DNA from: Ketogulonicigenium vulgare WSH-001
GTDB taxonomy: Bacteria > Pseudomonadota > Alphaproteobacteria > Rhodobacterales > Rhodobacteraceae
DNA length: 64,000 bases
Direction of reading: 5' to 3'
Assembly (NCBI RefSeq): GCF_000223375.1
Contig: NC_017384.1
Location: forward strand, 496,001-560,000
Under the pieces are notes generated by a model that saw nothing but the letters and a program-made list of their open reading frames with translations, had not been told where the DNA came from and did not search any database. The position numbers and the translations under genes were made by a program. Below are positions 30,960-39,704 of the stretch, one piece after another. Position 1 is the stretch's first letter; the number at the start of each line of letters is the position of its first letter.

Positions 30960-31594
30960 CGCAGCTTTCGATCATTATCCCCGCCTATAATGAACAGGCG
31001 GGGATCGCCGCTGCGCTGGCCGAACTTGGCGATCATATCCTGACCGCCGTGCCTGATGCCGAGGTGATCGTCGTCGACGATGGCTCGACGGATGATACGG
31101 CTGCAATTGTCAGGGCTGATCCGCGTATCCGGTTACTCCAGCAAGAAAACGCAGGCCATGGCGCGGCGTTGAACGCGGGCGTGGCGGCCGCAAGCGCCGA
31201 TGTCATTATGGTGCTGGACGCTGACGGGCAGGTGCCGCTGGCGGGCCTTGGCTGCTATGCGCGTCTGGTCATCGCGGGCGAGCTGCCCGCCGTGATGATG
31301 CGCCGCCGCAATCGGCGCGACGGGGCGCTGCGCGGGCTGCTTACAGGGGGGCTCACGCTGGCACTGGCGCTGAAATACCGCCGTTGGGTGCCTGATGCGA
31401 ATGTGCCGTGCAAGATCCTGCGCCGCAGCGACTGGCGTGCGGATGCGCAGATCCCGTCAGCATTGACCGCCGTGCGTCTGGCCGAAATCGGCGCGATCCG
31501 CCCCAATATCGTCGTGCGCAAAACCCGCAAAGGGCTGGGGGGCGGCGCACTGTTGCGCACCGCCGTGCAGGGAATAAAGTCGATTTACTCGTAG
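30956..31594 (+). CDS. Glycosyltransferase family 2
   Basis: 212 residues, GT-A fold. LSIIIPAYNEQAGIAAAL, VIVVDDGSTDDTAAIV and the metal-binding VLDADGQVPL are the classic GT2 motifs. It is short and has no membrane helix, like dolichol-phosphate mannosyltransferase-type or teichoic-acid-like soluble GT2s; donor and acceptor are unknown. It is translationally coupled to znuA (ATGA), which is unexpected for a zinc operon, and its end overlaps the convergent iron-transporter gene by 10 bases. Confidence 0.85.
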   Translation: MTQLSIIIPAYNEQAGIAAALAELGDHILTAVPDAEVIVVDDGSTDDTAAIVRADPRIRLLQQENAGHGAALNAGVAAASADVIMVLDADGQVPLAGLGCYARLVIAGELPAVMMRRRNRRDGALRGLLTGGLTLALALKYRRWVPDANVPCKILRRSDWRADAQIPSALTAVRLAEIGAIRPNIVVRKTRKGLGGGALLRTAVQGIKSIYS

Positions 31595-32343
31595 AACAGG
31601 CAGATGCGGTTGCCTGCCAGCTCATGCACCGCGATCTCCATATCATAGATCTGGCGCAGCACGTCGGGCGTGATGATCTGATCGACCGAGCCGCCTGCAA
31701 CCAGCTTGCCATCGCGCATGGCGATGACCGTATCGGCATACCAGGCCGCAAAATTGATATCATGCAGCACCAGCACGACGGTCTTGCCCAGCTCGCGCGT
31801 GGCGCGGCGCAGCAGTTGCATCATCGAGCGCGCATGTTTCATATCGAGGTTGTTCAGCGGCTCGTCCAGCAGCACGTAATCGGTGTCTTGGCACAGCACC
31901 ATCGCCACGAACGCACGCTGACGCTGGCCGCCCGACAGCTCGTCCAGATAGCGGCCAGACAGCTCGGTCAGGCCCAGATATTCGATGGCGCGATCGACAT
32001 GGCCCTTATCCTCAAGAGTCGGGCGACCCTTGGAATAGGGGTAGCGGCCAAAAGTGACCAGATCGTACACCGTCAGGCGGGCGGACAGGTGGTTATCCTG
32101 CCGCAAAATCGCCAGATGACGCGCCAGCTTATCGGAGGGCGTCTTGGTCACATCCATGCCGTCGACGGTGACAGTGCCTTTGTCGGCGGCCAGCAGGCGG
32201 GCGGCAATCGACAGCACTGTCGATTTGCCCGCACCATTCGGGCCGATAATGGCGGTGATCCCATGTGCGGGGATGGTCAGCGTGACGTCATCGACGACCA
32301 GCGTATCGCCATAGGTTTTGGTGACTTGGCTTGCGACGATCAT
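31585..32343 (-). CDS. Iron-siderophore ABC transporter, ATP-binding protein
   Basis: 252 residues. Walker A GPNGAGKST near residue 34, Q-loop LAILRQDNHLS, signature ELSGGQRQRAFVA, Walker B YVLLDEPLNNLD and switch His LVLHDINFAAWYAD. The FepC/FhuC-type, closest by eye to the YclP/VctC group that serves catecholate (petrobactin/vibriobactin) systems. Overlaps the permease gene upstream by 4 bases. Last gene of a four-gene minus-strand importer operon. Confidence 0.92.
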   Translation of the reverse strand: MIVASQVTKTYGDTLVVDDVTLTIPAHGITAIIGPNGAGKSTVLSIAARLLAADKGTVTVDGMDVTKTPSDKLARHLAILRQDNHLSARLTVYDLVTFGRYPYSKGRPTLEDKGHVDRAIEYLGLTELSGRYLDELSGGQRQRAFVAMVLCQDTDYVLLDEPLNNLDMKHARSMMQLLRRATRELGKTVVLVLHDINFAAWYADTVIAMRDGKLVAGGSVDQIITPDVLRQIYDMEIAVHELAGNRICLFYE

Positions 32344-33326
32344 CGGGCACGGCTCCTGCGCATGATGAGGTAGATAAAGGTCAGACCGCCGAGGAATTCG
32401 ACGATGATCGAGAGGGCGGTGTTAAAGGCGAACACGCGCTCGAGCACGGTTTGGCCGCCGACCAGCGCGATGATGCCCAAAAGGATCGCGGTCGGGATCA
32501 GGTAGATATGCTTATCGGTGCCCACCAGCCGATGCGCAAGGCTGGCGACCAGCAGGCCAAAGAATGTGACCGGCCCGACCAGCGCGGTCGAGACGGACAC
32601 CATCACCGCACAGATGATCAGCGCTTGCATCACCGTGCTGCGGTAATTCAGCCCCAGATTGATCGCCGTCGCGCGGCCCAGGTTCACCACATCCAGCCGC
32701 CCGATCAGCAGATAGGTCCAGATCAGCGCACCGATCAGGATGACGGCGGAAAAGCCCAGCAGCGAGCGGTCAACGATGTTGAAGCTGCTAAAGAACATAT
32801 CTTGCAGCACTTGGAATTCATTCGGGTCCAAAATGCGCTGTACAAAGCCCGACAGGCTGCGAAAGAACGTGCCAAAGATGATGCCGACCAGCACCAAAAG
32901 GTGCAGTGACCGCTCGTGCCCGATAAACAGCCAGCGGAACAGCAGGCCAGAAAACACCAGCATCAGCACGACTTCGATGCCGTAAAGCAGCGTGCTGTCC
33001 ATTCGGCTGACCGCGACCGATCCCAGCGAGGCGATCAGCATGGTCTGCAGCAGAATATAAAGCGCATCGAACCCCATGATCGAGGGGGTCAGGATGCGGT
33101 TGTTGGTGACGGTCTGGAACAGCACGGTTGATGTGGCAATCGCCGATGCCACCAGCACCAGACCGGCCAGTTTGGTGCCGCGCAGTTTCAGCACAAAGGA
33201 CCACGATCCCCGCGCACCAAGCGTCATAAAGCAAAACGTGGCAATCACAGCGATGACGATCAATATGATCAGCACGATATGCGCACGGCGGGCGGCAGGA
33301 TCGTGCGAGACGGCCTTAGCTAACAC
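32340..33326 (-). CDS. Iron-siderophore ABC transporter, FecCD-type permease (second)
   Basis: 328 residues, about nine helices. FecCD pattern: LTPSIMGFDALYILLQT, DVVNLGRATAINLGLNYRSTVMQALI and VGPVTFFGLLVASLAHRLVGTDKH. Start is GTG at 33326, inside the end of the first permease (11-base overlap), with AGGAAA 8 bases upstream. Functions as heterodimer with the other permease. YclO-like by arrangement. Confidence 0.9.
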   Translation of the reverse strand: MLAKAVSHDPAARRAHIVLIILIVIAVIATFCFMTLGARGSWSFVLKLRGTKLAGLVLVASAIATSTVLFQTVTNNRILTPSIMGFDALYILLQTMLIASLGSVAVSRMDSTLLYGIEVVLMLVFSGLLFRWLFIGHERSLHLLVLVGIIFGTFFRSLSGFVQRILDPNEFQVLQDMFFSSFNIVDRSLLGFSAVILIGALIWTYLLIGRLDVVNLGRATAINLGLNYRSTVMQALIICAVMVSVSTALVGPVTFFGLLVASLAHRLVGTDKHIYLIPTAILLGIIALVGGQTVLERVFAFNTALSIIVEFLGGLTFIYLIMRRSRAR

Positions 33327-34281
33327 GGCGATTTTTCCTGAGCAGCAGGTAAAGGAACAGGGCCGATCCGACGACGCCAACGACGGTGCCGATCGGGATC
33401 TCGTACGGGAAGCGGACGATGCGGCCGAAAATATCGCAGACCAGCACGAAACCCGCGCCAAGGAGTGCAACCCATGGCACTGCGCGCCGCATATTGTCGC
33501 CCATCATCATACTGACAAGGTTCGGCACCACGAGGCCAAGGAACGGGATCATCCCGACCGAGACCAGCACGGTCGAGGAGATCAGCGACACGATCACCAG
33601 ACCAAAGATCACCACGCGGCGATAGTTCAGCCCCAGATTGACCGTAAAATCGCGCCCCATCCCCGCAACCGTAAAGCGGTCGGCGGCGACAAAGGCCAGG
33701 ATAGCAAAGGCAAAACCGATATACAGCAGCTCGTACCGGCCGCGCAGCACGCCGGAAAAATCGCCTGCGCCCCAGCCCAAAACGGTCGCCATCATATTGT
33801 AACGATAGGCAATAAAGGTGGTAATGGCGGCGATCACGCCGCTGAGCATAATGCCAACCAGCGGCACCATCAGCACATCGCGCAGCGGCACGGCGCGCAG
33901 AATGCGCAGGAAAAGCGCAGTTCCCATCAGCGCTGCCATCGCGCCGACCAGCATTTTCACAAAGACCGGCGAGGCCGGGAAAAAGATCGTGATCAGCAGC
34001 AGCCCAAGGGCCGCGGATTCGCTGGTGCCAACCGTGCCCGGTTCGACAAAGCGGTTGCGGATCATCATCTGCATCAGCAGGCCGGAAATGGCCATGGACG
34101 CGCCCGCAAGGATCAGCGCCAGCGTGCGCGGCACACGGGACACCATCAGCACCTGCATGGCGCGACCGTCAAAGCCACCGGTGATCAGCGTCTGTATGCT
34201 GACATTGGTGACCCCAACGAAAAGGCTGATGCCGGCCAGTATAATCAGGCCGGCAATGGCAAGGAAAAGGGGAAATCGCAT
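33316..34281 (-). CDS. Iron-siderophore ABC transporter, FecCD-type permease (first)
   Basis: 321 residues, about nine helices. VSRVPRTLALILAGASMAISGLLMQMMIRNRFVEPGTVGTSESAALG and GMIPFLGLVVPNLVSMMMGDNMRRAVP are FecCD signatures. The ATG follows directly on the T-tract of a hairpin and has no Shine-Dalgarno sequence, so its translation may depend on the transcript end or on low-level initiation. YclN-like by arrangement. Confidence 0.9.
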   Translation of the reverse strand: MRFPLFLAIAGLIILAGISLFVGVTNVSIQTLITGGFDGRAMQVLMVSRVPRTLALILAGASMAISGLLMQMMIRNRFVEPGTVGTSESAALGLLLITIFFPASPVFVKMLVGAMAALMGTALFLRILRAVPLRDVLMVPLVGIMLSGVIAAITTFIAYRYNMMATVLGWGAGDFSGVLRGRYELLYIGFAFAILAFVAADRFTVAGMGRDFTVNLGLNYRRVVIFGLVIVSLISSTVLVSVGMIPFLGLVVPNLVSMMMGDNMRRAVPWVALLGAGFVLVCDIFGRIVRFPYEIPIGTVVGVVGSALFLYLLLRKNRRVS

Positions 34282-34285
34282 GAAA

Positions 34286-34318
34286 TAAAAGGGGCGATCA
34301 GCGCTGGCTGATCACCCC
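34286..34318 (-). terminator. Intra-operon attenuator between the binding-protein and permease genes
   Basis: On the minus strand GGGGTGATCAGC-cagc-GCTGATCGCCCC (12-bp stem, one mismatch) is followed by TTTTATTT and immediately by the permease ATG. It should stop most transcripts after the binding-protein gene so that the latter is made in excess. Confidence 0.75.
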
Positions 34319-34325
34319 TATCCTG

Positions 34326-35231
34326 TTACTGAATACCGGCGAGGATCTGGTCGGTCAGGGTCACCAGCGCGTTATAGCCGCCAAAGGTGATATAGGCCGA
34401 ATAGGGGTCCAGATAGATGATATGGCCGTTCTGGGCTGCGGTGGTCTGATTGACCAGATCATTGTCCAGCAGCGCGGCAGCCGCACCGGTATTGTCGCCA
34501 ACGCCCGCGTCGCGGTCGACGACAAAGATGTAATCGGGGTTACGCTCTAGCACATATTCAAAGCTGATCGCATCGCCGCCGTGGAAACGGTCATCGATAT
34601 TCTCTTCCAGCGGCTGGAAGCCCAGATCGTTAAAGATCCAGCCCAGACGGCTGGCGGGGCCATAGGTGCCAAGGTTGCCTGCATTGGTGACCAGCACGAC
34701 GGCGGTGCCTTTGCCTGCGGCGGCGGCTTGCAGCGTCTCCAGACGGGTGTTCAGATCGGCCACCAATTCGGCTGCGCGGTCTTGCACGCCAAACACATCG
34801 CCCAGCAGCGTCAGGTTGTGCGAGACATCCTCGAACACTTTGCCGCTGTCGAAGGACAGGTCGATCGTCGGCACGATCTCCGACACGGCCGGATAGGCGC
34901 GCGCCGAACGCGAGGCGACGATCATCAGATCGGCTTCGGCGGCGTTGATCGCCTCGAGGTCAGGCTCGAACAAGGTGCCGACATTGATGAATTCATCGGT
35001 GTCGAACACGGCAGCCGGGCCGTGCAGGTTGCCTTTGGGCACGCCCGCAGGCGTCAGGCCCAGCGCGACAAAGTTGTCGAGCGTGTTGATATCCATCACC
35101 AGCACCTTTTCGGGTGCGGCGTCCAGGGTCAGCTCGCCCTGTGCATGGGGGATGGTAACCGACTGGGCAAAAGCCGGAAGTGCCGCCACCATGGCGATGC
35201 TTGCGGCCGACAACGTGTAACGCAGGTTCAT
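34326..35231 (-). CDS. Iron-siderophore ABC transporter, periplasmic binding protein
   Basis: 301 residues, signal peptide MNLRYTLSAASIAMVAALPAFAQ cleaved after AFA. Cluster A-8 (FepB/YclQ-like): VTIPHAQGELTLDAAPEKVLVMDINTLDNFVALGLTP, then DLEAINAAEADLMIVASRSARAY and the C-terminal FEYVLERNPDYIFVVDRDAGVG and NDLVNQTTAAQNGHIIYLDP. It has no lipobox, so it is a soluble periplasmic protein. ATG at 35231 is preferred (AAGGAC upstream; signal peptide). The ligand cannot be named, but the petrobactin/catecholate group fits best. Confidence 0.9.
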   Translation of the reverse strand: MNLRYTLSAASIAMVAALPAFAQSVTIPHAQGELTLDAAPEKVLVMDINTLDNFVALGLTPAGVPKGNLHGPAAVFDTDEFINVGTLFEPDLEAINAAEADLMIVASRSARAYPAVSEIVPTIDLSFDSGKVFEDVSHNLTLLGDVFGVQDRAAELVADLNTRLETLQAAAAGKGTAVVLVTNAGNLGTYGPASRLGWIFNDLGFQPLEENIDDRFHGGDAISFEYVLERNPDYIFVVDRDAGVGDNTGAAAALLDNDLVNQTTAAQNGHIIYLDPYSAYITFGGYNALVTLTDQILAGIQ

Positions 35232-35352
35232 TGCAAGGTCCTTTTTGGGCGATGCGCCTGAAGGGCTCAACGCTTTGTGGGTCTTCGCAAAAATCCGTAG
35301 TGGTTTAGTCGGAAATGGTCAAAGGGAAACCGTCAGGTTTTGCCGTAACAGA

Positions 35353-35367
35353 TGATTGTTTTTGTCA
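35353..35367. promoter_or_regulatory. Iron-responsive operator-like site (TGA-N9-TCA)
   Basis: TGATTGTTTTTGTCA matches the TGA-N9-TCA iron-responsive box bound by RirA in alphaproteobacteria. It lies in the divergent 199-base region between the iron-importer operon and bfd-bfr, so one regulator could control uptake and storage. TTGACT at 35371-35376 and CATGAA 17 bases on may be the bfd promoter. Confidence 0.5.
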
Positions 35368-35430
35368 GGATTGACTTTTTGCCCTGTCACGGGCATGAAT
35401 CCCTCGCTTTTGCCGTGTAGGGGCCGCCCG

Positions 35431-35706
35431 ATGATTGTCTGTTCTTGTCTGGGAATCACCGACAAAGATATCAACGCCGCTGTTGATTGGATGCGTGCAT
35501 CCGATGCCCATACGCTGATCACACCCGGTAAAGTCTATCGCGCATTGGGAAAATCCGCTGATTGTGGCTCTTGTCTGCCACTTTTCCTTTCAACCATGCG
35601 CCAGAACGCTAATCTTGAGATACCCATGCAACTGCGCGGCCTTGGCCGCGTCAAGACACAGGATCTGCAAGATGAAGGGCGACGCGAAAGTCATCGACTA
35701 CCTTAA
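35431..35706 (+). CDS. bfd: Bacterioferritin-associated ferredoxin
   Basis: 91 residues. [15 protein letters not shown] with Cys4 and Cys6, and Cys45/Cys48 in ADCGSC give the CxC...CxxC set binding the [2Fe-2S] cluster. Bfd reduces bacterioferritin heme to release stored iron. Standard Bfd is about 64 residues; this one has a C-terminal extension of some 25 residues, the last dozen of which overlap bfr in another frame (35 bases). ATG at 35431 is chosen by homology to the family start. Confidence 0.9.
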   Translation: MIVCSCLGITDKDINAAVDWMRASDAHTLITPGKVYRALGKSADCGSCLPLFLSTMRQNANLEIPMQLRGLGRVKTQDLQDEGRRESHRLP

Positions 35707-36157
35707 CCGTGGTATCCGCAGCGAGTTGACAGCCGTCAACCAATACTGGCTGCATTACCGCCTGCAAGAGGACTGGGGCCTCGGCCATATGGCCGCGAAA
35801 TCCCGCGCCGAAAGCATCGAAGAGATGCAACATGCCGACAAACTGATCCAGCGCGTGATCTTTTTGGAAGGCCATCCCAACCTGCAAAAGCTCGATCCAT
35901 TGCGCATTGGCCAGACGCCGCGCGAATCGGTCGAGGCCGATCTGGCCGCCGAGCGCGAAGCGCGTGAGCTCTATCGCGAGGCGCGCGAATATTGCGCCTC
36001 GGTCAGTGATCACGTCTCCAAACAGCTTTTTGACGAGCTGTTGGCCGACGAGGAAGGTCATATCGACTTTCTGGAAACGCAGCTGGAACTGCTCGACCGT
36101 CTGGGCGATCAGAATTACGCGCTGCTGAACGCGTCGAAATTCGACGAGGCCGAGTAA
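35672..36157 (+). CDS. bfr: Bacterioferritin
   Basis: 161 residues, a ferritin-like four-helix protein. Di-iron ligands Glu18, Glu51 and His54 and the heme ligand Met52 are in place ([22 protein letters not shown]), and later ligands lie in EYCASVSD and [13 protein letters not shown]. It forms a 24-mer that stores iron. Coupled with bfd through a 35-base overlap, with AGGA upstream of its ATG. Confidence 0.97.
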   Translation: MKGDAKVIDYLNRGIRSELTAVNQYWLHYRLQEDWGLGHMAAKSRAESIEEMQHADKLIQRVIFLEGHPNLQKLDPLRIGQTPRESVEADLAAEREARELYREAREYCASVSDHVSKQLFDELLADEEGHIDFLETQLELLDRLGDQNYALLNASKFDEAE

Positions 36158-36167
36158 TAGAGGCGCG

Positions 36168-36189
36168 GCGCGGGGCGCTATCCCCGCGC
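36168..36189 (-). terminator. GC-rich hairpin at the convergent end of bfr and the sugar permease
   Basis: GCGCGGGG / CCCCGCGC with a 6-base loop; the permease stop codon lies in the loop. No T-tract on either side, so it is only a possible terminator. Confidence 0.3.
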
Positions 36190-37149
36190 TGCCCGCTTGC
36201 GGCTGATCGCCGACAGGCTGACCGCCAGCACGATAATCACCCCGACCAGCACTTTTGACACATAGCTGTCGACGCGCATCTGGGTCAGGCCGTTTTCCAG
36301 CACGGCAAGGGTAAAGACCCCTGCGATCGTGGCCAGAATCTTTGGCTGGCCGTTCTGGGTCAGCGTCATGCCCAAAAACACCGCCGCAATGGCGTTCAGC
36401 ATCAAGCCATCGCCCTGCACGGGGTTCGCGGATGCGACGCGGCTGGCATACATCAGCCCCGCAATCGCCGCGCCCACGCCTGTAAAGGCAAAGGCGCTGG
36501 CGCGCAGCCATGCCACCCGCACGCCCGCAAGGCGCGCGGCGACCGCATTGCCGCCAATCGCATAAAGGCGGCGGCCATAGCTGGTCTGTTCCAGCACCAG
36601 CCATAGCAGCGCCGCGATGATCAATGCGACCACGGTCAGGGCGGGCAGGCGGGTGATGCGGCCGTCGACCTCCCACAGGGGGATGCCGCCGCGGGCGAAA
36701 TTACCGAATTCCGCCGGGATGGCCGATCCGAAAATCGTGCTGCCGCCCGAGACGATCATCGCTGCGCCCGAAAAGATCGTCATCGTCGCCAGTGTCGCGA
36801 CAAAGGGTAAAATGCCGATGCCCGCGATCAAAAAGCCGTTCAGCGCGCCACCCAAAAGGCCCACCGCCAGCGCCGCCGCGATCCCCGCGCCGATGCCCCA
36901 GCCTTGGCTGAACAGCATCGCCGCCACGACCCCCGCCAGCGAGGCCATCGCCCCCACGGACAGGTCAAAATCGTTCATTGCCATCACAACCGTCATTGCC
37001 ACGGCTACGACCATCAACATGCTGACCTGCTGGCTGATATTCAGCCAATTGCGGGCCGTCATGAACGTCTCGGGCAGGTTGAACCAAAAGAACAGCACGA
37101 TGGCAGCCATACCGAGCAGGCTTGCGAACCGGCGGAAAATCGAAGTCAT
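36178..37149 (-). CDS. Sugar ABC transporter permease (RbsC-type)
   Basis: 323 residues, about nine helices, branched-chain/ribose-type permease family. NWLNISQQVSMLMVVAVAMTVVMAMNDFDLSVGAMASLAG is the family's N-terminal signature, with GGSTIFGSAIP and the EAA-like SYGRRLYAIGGNAVAARLAGVRV. Start overlaps the ATPase stop by 4 bases. Third gene of a binding protein-ATPase-permease operon on the minus strand. Confidence 0.93.
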   Translation of the reverse strand: MTSIFRRFASLLGMAAIVLFFWFNLPETFMTARNWLNISQQVSMLMVVAVAMTVVMAMNDFDLSVGAMASLAGVVAAMLFSQGWGIGAGIAAALAVGLLGGALNGFLIAGIGILPFVATLATMTIFSGAAMIVSGGSTIFGSAIPAEFGNFARGGIPLWEVDGRITRLPALTVVALIIAALLWLVLEQTSYGRRLYAIGGNAVAARLAGVRVAWLRASAFAFTGVGAAIAGLMYASRVASANPVQGDGLMLNAIAAVFLGMTLTQNGQPKILATIAGVFTLAVLENGLTQMRVDSYVSKVLVGVIIVLAVSLSAISRKRAARG

Positions 37150-38636
37150 GCGGCATCCCCTTGGTGGCCATAGCAATGGGTCAGCAGCCCACCTTCGGTT
37201 AGGTTTTCATTGGCGATCACGCGGGTCAGGTGGCCTTCGCGCAAGATGGCGATGCGGTCGCAAAGGCCGATCAGCTCGGGCAGGTCGGATGATGCGATGA
37301 TCACGCTGGTGCCGCTGTCGGCCAGATCGCGGATGATCTGATAGATGTCATATTTTGCCGCCACATCGACGCCGCGCGTCGGCTCGTTCAGCAGCAGCAG
37401 GCGCGGATTTCCGGCCAAAGCGCGGGCGAACAGTACCTTTTGCTGGTTGCCCCCTGATAGCGAGGCAACAGGTGCCTGCACCGAGGCCGCTTTTAGCCGC
37501 ACCGCTTGGCCCTTGTCACTGGCCAGCGCGCGCTCGCGCCGATGCGCGCGGAGCCCCATGCGGGACAGGCGGTTCAGATGCGGCAGGGCGATATTGTCGG
37601 TGATGCTTTGATCCAGCATTAACCCCTCGGCCCGCCGCTCGGGCGGGACATGGGCAATGCCTGCGCGCCATGCGCCGGTCGCATCGCGGGGCGGGGCGCT
37701 GCCGTCTAGCGTCACATTCCCGGTATAGCACGCGGCCCCCGCCAGCGCCGCCAGCAGCGCGCCGCGCCCTGATCCTGCAAGACCGGCAAGGCCCAGAATT
37801 TCGCCCCGCGCTACAGTGAAACTGGCATTTTGCAAGCGACCAGAGGACAGGTTTTCGACGCTGAGGCGCGTATCCGTGCGGGCAGCCGCCGCCCGCGCCG
37901 GATAGAGATCGGCCATCGCGCGGCCCGTCATCGCGGTGATGATCTGGGCCTGATCGGTCTTCGCGATGGGGGTGGTTTCGATCAACCTGCCGTCGCGCAG
38001 GATGGTGACGCGCTGCGACAGCTCCATCACCTCGCCCATGCGGTGCGAGACATAGAGCACACCCGCGCCCTGCGTCACCAATTCGCGGATGACGCGGAAC
38101 AGGCGCGCAGCTTCGTCACCTGTCAGCGCGGCCGTCGGCTCGTCCATGACATAAAGCCAAGGTTGCGTGGCACTCTCGAGCAGGCTTGCGGCAATCCGCA
38201 CCAGCATCTGATCGCCGGGGCCGAGGTCCCCCATCAGCTGCTGTGGCCGGATATGCGACAGGCCAAGGCGCGCCAGCGCCCGTGCCGATGCGCGGTGCAG
38301 CGCGCGCCAGTCCACAAACCCAAAGCGGCGCGGATAGGGGCGCGCGATATGCATATTCTCGGCCACCGACAGGGCCGGAATGATCTGCAATTCCTGATGG
38401 ATAAAGCGCAGGCCTGATGTGCAATCCAAAGGCGGCAGTGCCGCGCCATCCAGGTGGAACGCACCGCTATCGGCGCGCTCGAGCCCCGCCAAAATGCGGA
38501 TCAACGTGGATTTTCCGGCGCCATTCTCGCCCATCAGGGCGTGAACCTCGCCTGATTGCAGGCTGAGGGACACGCCTTGCAGCGCCTGCACCGCGCCATA
38601 GCGGCGGCTGATATCGGAAAGGGTCAGGGTCGTCAT
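37146..38636 (-). CDS. Sugar ABC transporter ATP-binding protein (RbsA/XylG-type)
   Basis: 496 residues with two ABC domains. The N-terminal half has Walker A GENGAGKST near residue 36 and FIHQELQIIPALSVAENMHI; its signature is a variant (LGPGDQMLVRIAASLLE). The C-terminal half, as usual for the family, has a degenerate Walker A (GLAGSGRGALLAAL) but a full signature SLSGGNQQKVLFARAL and LLLNEPTRGVD. It drives import of a pentose, hexose or similar polyol. Overlaps the permease gene. Confidence 0.94.
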   Translation of the reverse strand: MTTLTLSDISRRYGAVQALQGVSLSLQSGEVHALMGENGAGKSTLIRILAGLERADSGAFHLDGAALPPLDCTSGLRFIHQELQIIPALSVAENMHIARPYPRRFGFVDWRALHRASARALARLGLSHIRPQQLMGDLGPGDQMLVRIAASLLESATQPWLYVMDEPTAALTGDEAARLFRVIRELVTQGAGVLYVSHRMGEVMELSQRVTILRDGRLIETTPIAKTDQAQIITAMTGRAMADLYPARAAAARTDTRLSVENLSSGRLQNASFTVARGEILGLAGLAGSGRGALLAALAGAACYTGNVTLDGSAPPRDATGAWRAGIAHVPPERRAEGLMLDQSITDNIALPHLNRLSRMGLRAHRRERALASDKGQAVRLKAASVQAPVASLSGGNQQKVLFARALAGNPRLLLLNEPTRGVDVAAKYDIYQIIRDLADSGTSVIIASSDLPELIGLCDRIAILREGHLTRVIANENLTEGGLLTHCYGHQGDAA

Positions 38637-38675
38637 AGGGGGCCTTTGGGGGCGGGGTCGCCGCCCCCCGCGTGT

Positions 38676-39593
38676 TTACTCGGCAGCGTTGGCGGCGGTG
38701 ATCAGCACCGTCGGCACATAGACGTTCTGGGTCAGGATCTGCTCGCCTGCCAGCAGGCGCGCGACGGTATCGGCTGCGGTGCGACCAATGCCTGCGAAAT
38801 CCTGCGCCACGGTCGCCTCGAAATTGCCGCCGGCGGCGACGGCTTCGCGGGCCTGCGGGTTCGCGTCGATGCCTGTGATGACGATACCCTCGTTCTCGCG
38901 GCCAGCGGCCTCGATCGCCTGTAGCGCGCCCAAGGCGGGCTGATCCCAGGCGGCCCAGACCGCCGCGATCGAGCCAGGCGCGGGGTTCGCAGTCAGGATG
39001 GCTTCCATCTTGGCGCGGCTATCGGCGATGCCGCCGTCGGATACGTCCGGCGTGATGCGGTCGATCACATTGATATCGGGGAAGTTCTGGAACACGGCAT
39101 CCGCAACCACACCGCGCACTTGGACAGGTGGGAAGGGGTCAAAAGTGATCATCACGACATTGCCCGCGCCATTGATGCGGTCGGCCACATAAACCGCGGT
39201 TTCAGCCGCCATCGCATAGCCGTTCGAGGTGACGTTCGCCGCTAGCAGCGGGTCGTTCCCCGCATCCATCCCGACAACGGGAATGCCCGCATCGGCGGCG
39301 GCGGCAAGGCCAGCGCCGACCTGCACGGGATCGACGTTGATGACGATGGCGTCGACGTTTTGGATCACCGCATCCTCGATCCGGCTGATGACCGCACCCA
39401 CATCACCTGCGGTATCGACGACCGAGACATCCCAGCCCAGCTCTGCCGCGCGGGCGTTGAACGCCTCGACATAGAACTGCGTGCCGGGCTGCGCCAGATA
39501 GGGCGTGATGACGGCAACAGTTTGCGCGAAAGCGGCGCTGCCCATCAGGGCAAAGATGGCGGCGCTTGCAATGGCTTGTCCCGTGCGGATCAT
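38676..39593 (-). CDS. Sugar ABC transporter, periplasmic binding protein
   Basis: 305 residues, signal peptide ending GSAAFAQ. Type I periplasmic-binding fold: VAVITPYLAQPGTQFYVEAFNARAAELGW, VDAIVINVDPVQVGAGLAAAADAGIPVVGMDAGNDPLL, and VAQDFAGIGRTAADTVARLLAG. This is the Peripla_BP_4/RbsB-like group for monosaccharides. ATG at 39593 has GGAGGAAG upstream. First gene of the importer operon; the ligand is not identifiable by eye. Confidence 0.92.
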   Translation of the reverse strand: MIRTGQAIASAAIFALMGSAAFAQTVAVITPYLAQPGTQFYVEAFNARAAELGWDVSVVDTAGDVGAVISRIEDAVIQNVDAIVINVDPVQVGAGLAAAADAGIPVVGMDAGNDPLLAANVTSNGYAMAAETAVYVADRINGAGNVVMITFDPFPPVQVRGVVADAVFQNFPDINVIDRITPDVSDGGIADSRAKMEAILTANPAPGSIAAVWAAWDQPALGALQAIEAAGRENEGIVITGIDANPQAREAVAAGGNFEATVAQDFAGIGRTAADTVARLLAGEQILTQNVYVPTVLITAANAAE

Positions 39594-39704
39594 GTCAGGT
39601 CTTCCTCCCCCGGAAGCTTTGTGGTTCATCGGGACATGAATGGCAGCGCCGCAGGCGACTGTCCAGCGCCCGGACGGGTGCGTACATAAGAATTCGGGGG
39701 GAAG

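Noticed and set aside
33076..34311. 411-codon open frame antisense to the iron permeases
   Set aside because: Low-complexity His/Gln/Asp-rich composition typical of the reverse strand of membrane-protein genes; no start signals.
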